From assembly GCA_903896915.1 (NCBI GenBank), contig CAITZN010000573.1:1-5142 (forward strand): 5,142 bases of DNA, read 5' to 3'. Below the pieces are notes generated by a model, which saw only the letters and a program-made list of their open reading frames with translations, was not told where the DNA came from and made no database searches. A program made the translations under genes and the position numbers. The stretch comes from an uncultured bacterium. Its GTDB lineage: Bacteria; Desulfobacterota; Desulfobulbia; Desulfobulbales; Desulfobulbaceae. Positions 1 to 5,142 of the stretch are shown here, in pieces (positions within the stretch are counted from its first letter, which is position 1; each line of letters opens with the position of its first letter).

Positions 1-125
1 CGGATCGCCAGTTCATCGGCGGTGCGGTCTCTCCGGGATTGGAGACGCCAGTGGCCCACCAGTTGGCCATTATCAAAGATACCGCTCACGGTATGGGAAT
101 TTCCAACATCTACAGCAAAAAGCAT
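1..125 (-). CDS. coaX: Type III pantothenate kinase, N-terminal part (runs off the left edge)
   Basis: CoaX phosphorylates pantothenate with ATP, the first committed step of coenzyme A synthesis, in the cytoplasm. Only the first 41 codons are in the window. They read MLFAVDVGNSHTVSGIFDNG and continue with a GHWRLQSRRDRTADELA segment. The DVGNS loop (residues 6-10) is the ASKHA-type phosphate-binding loop, and the HWR...RTADE stretch is characteristic of this family, so recognition is strong despite the short piece. The ATG at 123-125 is preceded by AGGTGA (complement of 130-135) with a short 4-base gap, and the family's conserved N-terminus begins right at this Met. Most bacterial CoaX proteins start the loop GNTNT; here it is GNSHT, an ordinary variant as far as I know. 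It is transcribed divergently from cutA. Catalytic residues further on cannot be judged. Confidence 0.93.
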   Translation of the reverse strand, partial: MLFAVDVGNSHTVSGIFDNGQLVGHWRLQSRRDRTADELAI

Positions 126-265
126 ATTGTCACCTGTCTGAACAGTTAAAATAAGAAGCAGGAATTTTTTTCTAGCCAGCGCAGGTAAGATATTCTACTT
201 TGCAAAAATATTCCAGCCCGAGCAGAGCCGTGTTTGCTCACGACCCTATTTTAAAGGAAAAGCCT
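126..265. promoter_or_regulatory. Divergent intergenic region between coaX and cutA
   Basis: These 140 bases separate two genes pointing away from each other, so promoters for both strands should lie here. The left half is AT-rich, with a run of seven T at 165-171 and TAAGAT at 186-191, but I find no -35/-10 pair with good matches and 16-18 base spacing on either strand. A 5-bp inverted repeat, GAGCA (220-224) and TGCTC (235-239), lies in what would be the cutA leader and is too weak to call. The coaX ribosome site is at 129-135 (minus strand) and that of cutA at 255-258 (AGGA, 7 bases before the ATG). Promoter presence is inferred from layout only. Confidence 0.45.
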
Positions 266-595
266 ATGACACCCTACATCCAGGTGGTCACCACTGTGGC
301 CGACAGACCCCAGGCGGAACGGTTGGCAGCTCACCTGCTGGAACAGCGCCTGGCTGCCTGTGTCCAGATTGCGCCGTGCAATTCCTGGTACCACTGGCAA
401 AGCACAATCGAACAGAGTGAAGAACTGGTCTGCACCATCAAATCCCGGCGCGACCTCTTTCCTGAACTGTGCAGGGCGATCAGGGCTCACCATCCCTACC
501 AGGTCCCTGAAATCCTGGCTACGCCTGTGATTGCCGGGGGTGAGAGCTACCTGAACTGGATGGAACAAGAACTGCTGCCACCCAAAAACGAGTGA
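266..595 (+). CDS. cutA: CutA1 family divalent-cation tolerance protein
   Basis: CutA1 proteins are small, very stable cytoplasmic trimers with a ferredoxin-like fold; the name comes from copper tolerance in E. coli, but the molecular role is still debated and PII-like signalling has been suggested. The 109 residues match the usual length. Family signatures are present in order: VVTTVADRPQAERLA (7-21), RLAACVQ (28-34), SWYHW (40-44), EELVCTIKS (52-60), HHPYQVPEI (75-83) and the closing SYLNWM (94-99). The start at 266 is chosen because the conserved beta strand begins at residue 4 and AAAGGAAA at 253-260 gives a good ribosome site. Opening the frame at TTG 200 would add 22 residues foreign to the family and lacks such a site. 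Four cysteines (32, 38, 56, 69) are present; C32 belongs to the common AACV motif. The stop lies 4 bases before the next gene, which suggests co-transcription and coupled translation. Confidence 0.95.
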   Translation: MTPYIQVVTTVADRPQAERLAAHLLEQRLAACVQIAPCNSWYHWQSTIEQSEELVCTIKSRRDLFPELCRAIRAHHPYQVPEILATPVIAGGESYLNWMEQELLPPKNE

Positions 596-599
596 TCCG

Positions 600-809
600 A
601 TGGTAACCAACGAACCAAAACCCAAGCGTAGCCGTCGTGAAAAAAAAGAATTTCGCTGCCACTGCTGCAAACAGGAAAAACCCTTCTGCTGGAACTGTGG
701 CTGTGGTTTTCAGATTTGCCCCGACTGTTTCGAGGAAAATAAATGGGGGATCAGCAACGGCCCAACCTGGGTCTGCCCCGACTGCGAACGGGTCCATATG
801 ATGGAGTGA
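600..809 (+). CDS. Small cysteine-rich protein with two probable four-Cys metal sites, function unknown
   Basis: The 69-residue product is not assigned to a named family. A basic, hydrophilic head (residues 1-17, rich in Lys/Arg) precedes a cysteine-dense body with Cys at 20, 22, 23, 30, 33, 35, 40, 43, 59 and 62. These can be read as two successive four-Cys sites: C20-x2-C23 with C30-x2-C33, and C40-x2-C43 with C59-x2-C62; C22 and C35 are left over. The CPDC knuckle occurs twice (40-43, 59-62), as in zinc-ribbon proteins. Three Trp lie in the body (31, 49, 57). No signal peptide or membrane segment is visible, so it is probably cytoplasmic. It starts 4 bases after the cutA stop, with GAGTGA at 590-595 as a ribosome site overlapping that stop, which favours coupled translation. 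Real coding is supported by regular cysteine spacing and tight packing. Zinc is the likely ligand; nucleic-acid or protein binding is possible but unproven. Confidence 0.8.
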   Translation: MVTNEPKPKRSRREKKEFRCHCCKQEKPFCWNCGCGFQICPDCFEENKWGISNGPTWVCPDCERVHMME

Positions 810-817
810 CCCATAAG

Positions 818-850
818 AGCATTGCCGCAACCAAGGGATGCTTATTTTTT
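818..850 (+). terminator. Possible weak terminator after the cutA operon
   Basis: AGCAT (818-822) can pair with ATGCT (838-842), extended by one G-T pair (817/843), and is followed by TATTTTTT (843-850). The stem is short and the 15-base loop long, so intrinsic termination would be weak. The position, just after the cysteine-rich gene, fits. The T-tract also overlaps a possible -35 box for parE. Confidence 0.27.
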
Positions 851-877
851 GACTTGCTCGACAGAGACAGGTACAGT
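849..877 (+). promoter_or_regulatory. Candidate sigma70-type promoter for parE-parC
   Basis: TTGACT (849-854) and TACAGT (872-877) are separated by 17 bases, matching 5 of 6 and 4 of 6 consensus positions; a start near 884 would leave a leader of about 57 bases. A competing pair is TTGACT (894-899) with TATCTT (918-923) at 18-base spacing, which would leave only about 10 bases of leader. Both are pattern matches only. The 131-base gap after the previous gene makes a separate parE promoter plausible. Confidence 0.28.
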
Positions 878-940
878 GCGCCCCGCTTGACCGTTGACTC
901 CTAGCCACGACAATCTCTATCTTCAAAAAAAGAACCGTCC

Positions 941-2773
941 ATGACCGACCATCAGTACGACGAATCCAAGATTAAAACCCTCAGTTCGCTTGAGCATATC
1001 CGCAAGCGGCCAGGCATGTACATCGGCCGTTTGGGTGACGGCTCGCATCCGGATGACGGCATCTATATCCTGCTCAAAGAGATTCTGGACAATGCCGTCG
1101 ATGAATTCATCATGGGCTGTGGTAAACGCATCGATATAGCCATCGACGAAAACGGACGCTGCCGGGTCCGCGATTTCGGCCGCGGCATTCCTTTAGGCAA
1201 GGTGGTGGAGTGCGTTTCGGTGATCAATACCGGTGCTAAATACAATACTGAGGTCTTTCAATTTTCAGTGGGTCTCAACGGCGTTGGCACCAAGGCGGTC
1301 AATGCCCTCTCCTCCAATTTCATCGTCACCGCCTTTCGCGACGGCAATTATAAAAAAGCCGTTTTTTCCCAGGGCGTGCTGGAACACGAAGAAGAGGGTG
1401 AGACCAAGGAAAAGAACGGCACCCTGGTGGAATTTCTCCCCGATATCGCAGCCTTTCCTGAATACAAGTACGATCCGCAGTATGTGGAACAGCGGCTCTG
1501 GCGCTATGCCTATCTGAATGCCGGTTTAAACCTCTATCTTGACAGCAACCTCTTTTTCTCAAAAAACGGCCTGCTTGACTTGCTGGATCGTGAAGTCAAC
1601 AGCGAACGCATCTATCCGCCGATCCATTTCGCCGACAAAGCGCTGGAATTCGCTTTCACCCACACCGACGACTATAACGAATCCTATTTTTCCTTTGTCA
1701 ACGGCACCTACACCAGCGAGGGCGGCACCCATCTTTCTGCCTTCCGCGAAGGTATTCTCAAAGGCGTCAACGAATTCACCGGCAAAAAATACAATGGCGA
1801 TGATGTCCGCGACGGTATCGTCGGCATCCTCTCGGTCAAGGTGCAGGAACCGGTGTTCGAATCGCAGACCAAAAACAAATTGGGCAACACCGAGATCCGT
1901 GCCGGCATCGTCAATACAGTCAAGGATGCGGTGGTTACCCATCTCTACATGTACCCGGAAACCGCCGAGGTCTTTGTCGACAAGGTGCAGCGCAACGAGC
2001 GAATTCGCCGCGAACTGCAGTCAGTCCGCCGCGACGCTAAGGCCAAGGCCAAAAAAATCGCCTTCAAAATCCCCCAGCTCAAAGACTGCAAGTATCATCC
2101 CTCGCGTGGCAATGCCTCCAAACCGGGCCGTGAGAACATGCTGTTCATCACCGAAGGTCAGTCGGCCGCTGGTTCCATTGTCAGCAGCCGCGACCCCATG
2201 ACCCAGGCGGTCTTTTCCCTCAAGGGCAAGCCGATGAATGTGTTGGGGCAGCGACTGGACGTGCTCTACAAAAACGAGGAAATGTACTCGCTGATGCAGG
2301 CGCTGAATATCGAGGATTCGATCAGCAATCTCCGCTTCGACAAGGTCATCCTCGCTACCGACGCCGATGTCGATGGCCTCCATATCCGTAATCTCCTGCT
2401 CACCTTCTTTCTCCACTACTTTGAAACTCTGGTCAAAATGGAACACGTCTACATCCTGGAAACGCCGATCTTTCGGGTGCGTAACAAGGAAATGACGTTC
2501 TACTGCTATTCCGATCAGGACATGGAACAGGCAATCACCGCCCTCAAGGGCAAGAGCAAGGCTGACCGCAGTATCGAGATGACCCGCTTTAAGGGCTTGG
2601 GCGAGATCTCGCCGCCCGAATTCAAGCAGTTCATCGGTGCCGATATGCGGATCAAACAGGTGCGAATCGATAGTTTAAGCGAAGTGAGCCGGGTGCTGCG
2701 GTTTTATATGGGCAAAAACACCCCTGAACGGAAGCAGTATATCATGGATCATCTGATAGTGAGGCCGATATGA
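941..2773 (+). CDS. parE: DNA topoisomerase IV subunit B (ATPase/TOPRIM subunit)
   Basis: ParE is the ATP-hydrolysing half of topoisomerase IV, which unlinks replicated chromosomes and relaxes supercoils. At 610 residues it is near the family norm (about 630 in E. coli). GHKL ATPase: EHIRKRPGMYIG (18-29), N-box EILDNAVDE with catalytic Glu47 and Asn51, DFGRGIP (78-84) for Mg-ATP, glycine loop GLNGVGTKA (111-119). Transducer: QTK loop 309-311. TOPRIM: TEGQSA with Glu405, DADVDG (474-479) with metal ligands Asp474 and Asp476, then RFKGLGE (549-555). Oddity: the usual EGDSA reads EGQSA (Gln407), at the position of E. coli GyrB Asp426. The ATG at 941 is the first start after an in-frame stop at 902-904; only a poor purine stretch (926-933) precedes it. 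It overlaps parC by 4 bases. GyrB is the alternative, but the paired short ParC without a gyrase box favours ParE. Confidence 0.93.
   Translation: MTDHQYDESKIKTLSSLEHIRKRPGMYIGRLGDGSHPDDGIYILLKEILDNAVDEFIMGCGKRIDIAIDENGRCRVRDFGRGIPLGKVVECVSVINTGAKYNTEVFQFSVGLNGVGTKAVNALSSNFIVTAFRDGNYKKAVFSQGVLEHEEEGETKEKNGTLVEFLPDIAAFPEYKYDPQYVEQRLWRYAYLNAGLNLYLDSNLFFSKNGLLDLLDREVNSERIYPPIHFADKALEFAFTHTDDYNESYFSFVNGTYTSEGGTHLSAFREGILKGVNEFTGKKYNGDDVRDGIVGILSVKVQEPVFESQTKNKLGNTEIRAGIVNTVKDAVVTHLYMYPETAEVFVDKVQRNERIRRELQSVRRDAKAKAKKIAFKIPQLKDCKYHPSRGNASKPGRENMLFITEGQSAAGSIVSSRDPMTQAVFSLKGKPMNVLGQRLDVLYKNEEMYSLMQALNIEDSISNLRFDKVILATDADVDGLHIRNLLLTFFLHYFETLVKMEHVYILETPIFRVRNKEMTFYCYSDQDMEQAITALKGKSKADRSIEMTRFKGLGEISPPEFKQFIGADMRIKQVRIDSLSEVSRVLRFYMGKNTPERKQYIMDHLIVRPI
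2759..2773 (+). promoter_or_regulatory. parE-parC overlap with parC ribosome site
   Basis: The parE stop TGA (2771-2773) and the parC start ATG (2770-2772) share an ATGA. GTGAGG at 2759-2764, inside the last parE codons, lies 5 bases before the start and serves as a Shine-Dalgarno sequence. This arrangement normally couples translation, which would keep the two subunits near the 1:1 ratio needed for the heterotetramer; the coupling itself is inferred. Confidence 0.8.
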
Positions 2774-4776
2774 GTGAGACGATCGAGCCGCAGCGCGGCA
2801 AGCTGCACCAGATGTTTGACACTAATTTTCTAGATTATACCGCCTATGTCATCCGCGACCGGGCCATTCCCGACGTCGACGATGGCCTCAAACCGGTGCA
2901 ACGGCGTTTGCTACAGACCCTGCACAACATGGATGACGGCCGTTTTCACAAGGTAGCCAATGTAGTCGGCGAGACCATGAAACTGCATCCGCATGGCGAT
3001 CAGTCGATCTTCGCGGCACTGGTCAATCTGGCTAACAAGGGGTTCCTTATCGACCGCCAGGGCAATTTCGGAAACATCTTCACCGGCGACCAGGCTTCGG
3101 CCCCCCGGTATATCGAATGCCGTCTGTCACCGCTAGCTCGTGAAACCCTGTTCAACAAGGACCTGACCGAGTTCGTTGACTCCTACGACGGCCGCATGCA
3201 GGAACCGGTGTGCCTGCCGGCCAAAATCCCGTTGCTGCTGCTCCTCGGCGCCGAGGGCATCGCAGTGGGCATGGCCACCAAGATCATGTCGCATAATTTC
3301 ACGGAACTGCTCCAGGCGCAAGTCGATTATCTGCGGGGCCAAGAGATCGTTCTCTATCCTGATTTCAACCGGGGCGGCATCATTGATGTCACCAACTACG
3401 ACCACGGCAACGGCCGCATCCGCTGCCGGGTAAAGATGACGGAACCGGATCCCAAAACCATTGTCATCACCGAACTGCCCTACAACATCACCACCGAATC
3501 GTTGATCGAATCCATAGAAAAGGCTGCCAAGGCCGGTAAACTGAAAATTGCCTCGATCAATGATTACACCGCCGAGAATGTTGAAGTTGAAATTAAACTG
3601 GCGCGCGGCGTACTAGCCGAAGAAACCATCGACGCCCTCTATGCCTTCACCGACTGCGAGCTGAGCGTTTCTCCCAGCTTGGTGGCGATTGAGGAAAGCA
3701 TGCCACGGCAGCACAATGTCGAGGATATCCTCAGGCGCAATACCGACCGGCTGCTCAAAAATCTGCAACGCGAACTGACCATTGACCTGGGGCGACTTGA
3801 GGAAAAACTGCACGCCCGCAAACTGGAGCAGATCTTCATTGAAGAACGGCTCTACAAGCAGATTGAGGAAAAAATCAATTACAAGGCGGTAGTCAGCACC
3901 ATCAAGCAGGCCCTGGTGCCCTATACCGAGGAACTGTTACGTAAAATCACCAGCGACGATGTCGAACGGCTATTGGAAATCAAGATCCGCCGCATCTCCC
4001 GCTACGACATCAACCGCCAGGAAAAAGAGATCCGGGAGATTGAAAAGGCCATCGCCCTGATCAAACAGCACCTCACCGACATGGTGGGCTATACCATCAA
4101 TTATATCGAAGCACTGATCGCCAAATACGGCCCGCTCTTTCCTCGCCGCAGCGAACTGTGCGCCTTTGATGCGGCCGATGCCCGTTCAGCAGCGCTCTCC
4201 GATCTCCATGTCGTTTATCACCGGGAAAGCGGCTTCATCGGCCACAAGATCAAGGCCGAGGAACAGGCACATGATCTCGAACTTTTCTGCTCCGAATACG
4301 ACCGACTGCTGCTGATCTTCAAAGATGGTCTCTACAAGGTGGTGCACGTTCCCGACAAGCTCTTTATCGGCAACGATCTCTACTGGGTAGGGGCAGTGCG
4401 TGGCGATCTGGTGTTCAACCTGATCTATCGCCATGGCCCTGAAAATCTCGCTTATGCTAAGCGGTTCGCCACACCGAAATTCATCCTCAACCGCGAATAT
4501 CGGCTGTTCGATGAGGATAAACGCTCGACCATTCTCCTGCTGCTCATCGGCAAGGAAGGGTTCAGAGTGCGGGTCAGCCTGGCGCCCTCAGCCCGAGCCA
4601 AACAGAATGCCGTTGAAATCGACATGGACGACTTCCTGATCAAGGGGGCCAGCGCCAAAGGCAAACGAATCTCCAACCGTACGGTCCGCCGTGTTAGCGA
4701 CATCACCGGCACCCCGAAGAAACCAGTGGTCAGCCCATTAGATTTGCCGGGGTTTGAGAGCGGTGACAAGGAATAG
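2770..4776 (+). CDS. parC: DNA topoisomerase IV subunit A (DNA breakage-reunion subunit)
   Basis: ParC cuts and rejoins DNA in the A2B2 topoisomerase IV. Winged-helix core: YVIRDRAIPDVDDGLKPVQR (26-45), quinolone-region HPHGDQSIFAAL (73-84), RQGNFGN (96-102), SAPRYIE (110-116) with catalytic Arg113-Tyr114. GIAVGMATKI (163-172) carries the DNA-bending Ile164. Tower and coiled-coil follow, with a charged helical stretch about 330-460 including LLEIKIRRISRYD. The C-terminal part (about 478-668) is a shortened beta-pinwheel-like region with FKDGLYKVVHV and YAKRF strands; no QRRGGKG gyrase box is seen, though a loose GASAKGKRIS stretch occurs late. Length is 668 against 752 for E. coli ParC and 875 for GyrA. 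Where many enzymes have Ser and Asp/Glu at the drug-contact positions (GyrA 83, 87), this one has Gln78 and Ala82. The lack of the gyrase box argues for topoisomerase IV, not gyrase. Confidence 0.93.
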   Translation: MSETIEPQRGKLHQMFDTNFLDYTAYVIRDRAIPDVDDGLKPVQRRLLQTLHNMDDGRFHKVANVVGETMKLHPHGDQSIFAALVNLANKGFLIDRQGNFGNIFTGDQASAPRYIECRLSPLARETLFNKDLTEFVDSYDGRMQEPVCLPAKIPLLLLLGAEGIAVGMATKIMSHNFTELLQAQVDYLRGQEIVLYPDFNRGGIIDVTNYDHGNGRIRCRVKMTEPDPKTIVITELPYNITTESLIESIEKAAKAGKLKIASINDYTAENVEVEIKLARGVLAEETIDALYAFTDCELSVSPSLVAIEESMPRQHNVEDILRRNTDRLLKNLQRELTIDLGRLEEKLHARKLEQIFIEERLYKQIEEKINYKAVVSTIKQALVPYTEELLRKITSDDVERLLEIKIRRISRYDINRQEKEIREIEKAIALIKQHLTDMVGYTINYIEALIAKYGPLFPRRSELCAFDAADARSAALSDLHVVYHRESGFIGHKIKAEEQAHDLELFCSEYDRLLLIFKDGLYKVVHVPDKLFIGNDLYWVGAVRGDLVFNLIYRHGPENLAYAKRFATPKFILNREYRLFDEDKRSTILLLLIGKEGFRVRVSLAPSARAKQNAVEIDMDDFLIKGASAKGKRISNRTVRRVSDITGTPKKPVVSPLDLPGFESGDKE

Positions 4777-4795
4777 GATAAACTCCTTCCCTTTC

Positions 4796-4817
4796 AAGGC
4801 TCGATCCGCAGCCTTTA
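4796..4817 (+). terminator. Small hairpin just after parC, possible weak terminator
   Basis: AAGGCT (4796-4801) and AGCCTT (4810-4815) form a perfect 6-bp stem with an 8-base loop, 19 bases after the parC stop. Only TTTAG follows, so the U-run is poor; it could protect the mRNA end or assist termination. Confidence 0.3.
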
Positions 4818-4877
4818 GCGTCGAGTCGCATGGAAATTGCTCGATACAATGTTAGGGATCTTCTCGATACCGCCACT

Positions 4878-4920
4878 CACGACATCATACTTATTTGAAA
4901 TATGATGTCGTGCTTTCTTA
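4878..4920 (+). terminator. Strong 12-bp inverted repeat with T-rich tail, probable parEC terminator
   Basis: CACGACATCATA (4878-4889) is exactly complementary to TATGATGTCGTG (4901-4912) around an 11-base AT-rich loop. CTTTCTTA (4913-4920) follows on the plus strand, whereas the minus strand has no T-run after its copy of the stem, so if this is a terminator it serves rightward transcription. It is about 100 bases beyond parC, the stem has only 5 G-C pairs of 12, and the T-run is interrupted, so an operator or part of a structured RNA is an alternative. Confidence 0.45.
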
Positions 4921-4922
4921 CC

Positions 4923-4950
4923 TGTTGGATAAACGTAACGATATCCAACA
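4923..4950. repeat. 9-bp perfect inverted repeat, second of three adjacent hairpins
   Basis: TGTTGGATA (4923-4931) pairs exactly with TATCCAACA (4942-4950) around a 10-base loop. It begins 10 bases after the previous stem ends. No T-run follows, so it is not a classic terminator. The arms include GTTGGAT and ATCCAAC, which fit the integron core pattern GTTRRRY and its complement, but in the wrong order for an attC site. Confidence 0.6.
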
Positions 4951-4954
4951 ATAC

Positions 4955-4970
4955 TGCGTTATAGAACGCA
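4955..4970. repeat. 6-bp inverted repeat with tetraloop, third of three adjacent hairpins
   Basis: TGCGTT (4955-4960) and AACGCA (4965-4970) enclose a 4-base loop ATAG, only 4 bases after the previous inverted repeat. A 6-bp stem alone could be chance; its position directly behind two longer ones makes it worth recording. Confidence 0.45.
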
Positions 4971-5033
4971 ACATCCCGACCTCCCGCCTTGTTCAAGCTG
5001 ACAACAGATCACCTTTTCCCCGCCAAAGCTATC

Positions 5034-5048
5034 CAGACTATCAGTCTG
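5034..5048. repeat. 6-bp inverted repeat with 3-base loop
   Basis: CAGACT (5034-5039) and AGTCTG (5043-5048) enclose ATC; AATTTT follows at 5049-5054. It resembles a minimal terminator hairpin for the plus strand, but the stem is short and there is no obvious gene just upstream for it to serve. Confidence 0.35.
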
Positions 5049-5127
5049 AATTTTGGTATCTTTCACAAACAATTTATTTTTTATCTTGACGACTGCAAAA
5101 AGAATCGATAAGCATACTGAGTAACCA

Positions 5128-5142
5128 CTCGAAAAATTCGAG
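5128..5142. repeat. Inverted repeat reaching the right edge
   Basis: CTCGAA (5128-5133) and TTCGAG (5137-5142) enclose AAA. The second arm ends at the last base of the window, so the true stem may be longer, for instance a terminator of a leftward gene beyond the edge. This cannot be decided here. Confidence 0.35.

Larger units (their letters stand above)
4777..5142. other. Non-coding stretch downstream of parC, rich in inverted repeats
   Basis: No credible gene is seen in these 366 bases. The only open frame of note (TTG at 4895 to a stop at 5087-5089) begins inside a hairpin, lacks a ribosome site and shows no family motifs. No tRNA-like fold is evident. Composition is visibly more AT-rich than the genes, especially after 5040. 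Six perfect short inverted repeats (4796-4815, 4878-4912, 4923-4950, 4955-4970, 5034-5048, 5128-5142) and the word CTCGAT at 4800, 4840 and 4863 are the visible structure. Possible explanations are terminators, a structured RNA, or remnants of a small mobile or repetitive element. Confidence 0.6.

Noticed and set aside
134..145. LexA-like or operator palindrome CTGT...ACAG in the coaX-cutA gap
   Set aside because: The arms are only 4 bp and the spacing does not match the E. coli LexA box.
200..265. N-terminal extension of CutA from the TTG at 200
   Set aside because: The 22 extra residues do not belong to the family, and the ATG at 266 has a good ribosome site and the normal start.
519..926. 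Minus-strand 135-codon frame across the cysteine-rich gene and the parE leader
   Set aside because: It overlaps cutA and the ten-Cys gene, shows no family features, and the Phe-rich run is the reverse of the Lys codons.
1539..2201. A 220-codon open frame in another reading frame inside parE
   Set aside because: It lies wholly inside a well-conserved parE region, its product is a low-complexity Ser/Pro/Arg-rich shadow, and it has no motifs.
4923..4970. Integron attC site
   Set aside because: GTTRRRY and RYYYAAC words are present but in inverted order for attC, and no cassette or integrase is near.
4895..5089. 64-codon frame downstream of parC starting with TTG
   Set aside because: It has no ribosome site, starts in the loop of a 12-bp hairpin, and runs through two further hairpins; no recognisable motif.
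5086..5118. Promoter with TTGACG near the right edge
   Set aside because: No -10 box lies at acceptable spacing; the best AT-rich word is 15 or 21 bases away.

Overview
The window carries a short housekeeping segment from what looks like a Gram-negative, delta-proteobacterial (Desulfobacterota-like) chromosome. That placement is an inference. It rests on the style of the ParE/ParC pair (short, close in motif wording to what I recall of Bacteroidetes and chlamydial forms, unlike enterobacterial ones), the GNSHT variant of the CoaX phosphate loop, and moderately GC-rich codon use. No phage, transposase, CRISPR or secretion gene is visible.

Layout: (1) At the left edge the first 41 codons of a type III pantothenate kinase (coaX) run leftwards off the window. 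(2) A 140-base divergent gap leads to cutA (109 aa) on the plus strand. Four bases after cutA comes a 69-residue protein with ten cysteines, apparently translated in the same message. (3) After a 131-base gap with a weak hairpin/T-tract and possible promoters, parE (610 aa) and parC (668 aa) follow with a 4-base ATGA overlap; together they make topoisomerase IV. (4) The last 366 bases hold no convincing gene but carry at least six short perfect inverted repeats, three of them back to back at 4878-4970; the strongest (12-bp arms) has a T-rich tail and may end the parEC transcript.

The gene functions are mostly independent: CoA synthesis, metal tolerance or metal binding, and chromosome decatenation. 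CutA and the cysteine-rich protein are the only neighbours with a plausible shared theme (metal handling), and that is inferred from composition alone. The parE/parC overlap suits the equal subunit ratio of an A2B2 enzyme.

I do not see a new multi-gene system. The points most worth checking are three unusual residues at quinolone-contact positions of topoisomerase IV (Gln for Asp in ParE; Gln and Ala for Ser and Asp/Glu in ParC), the two-site cysteine layout of the small protein, and the run of hairpins downstream of parC.
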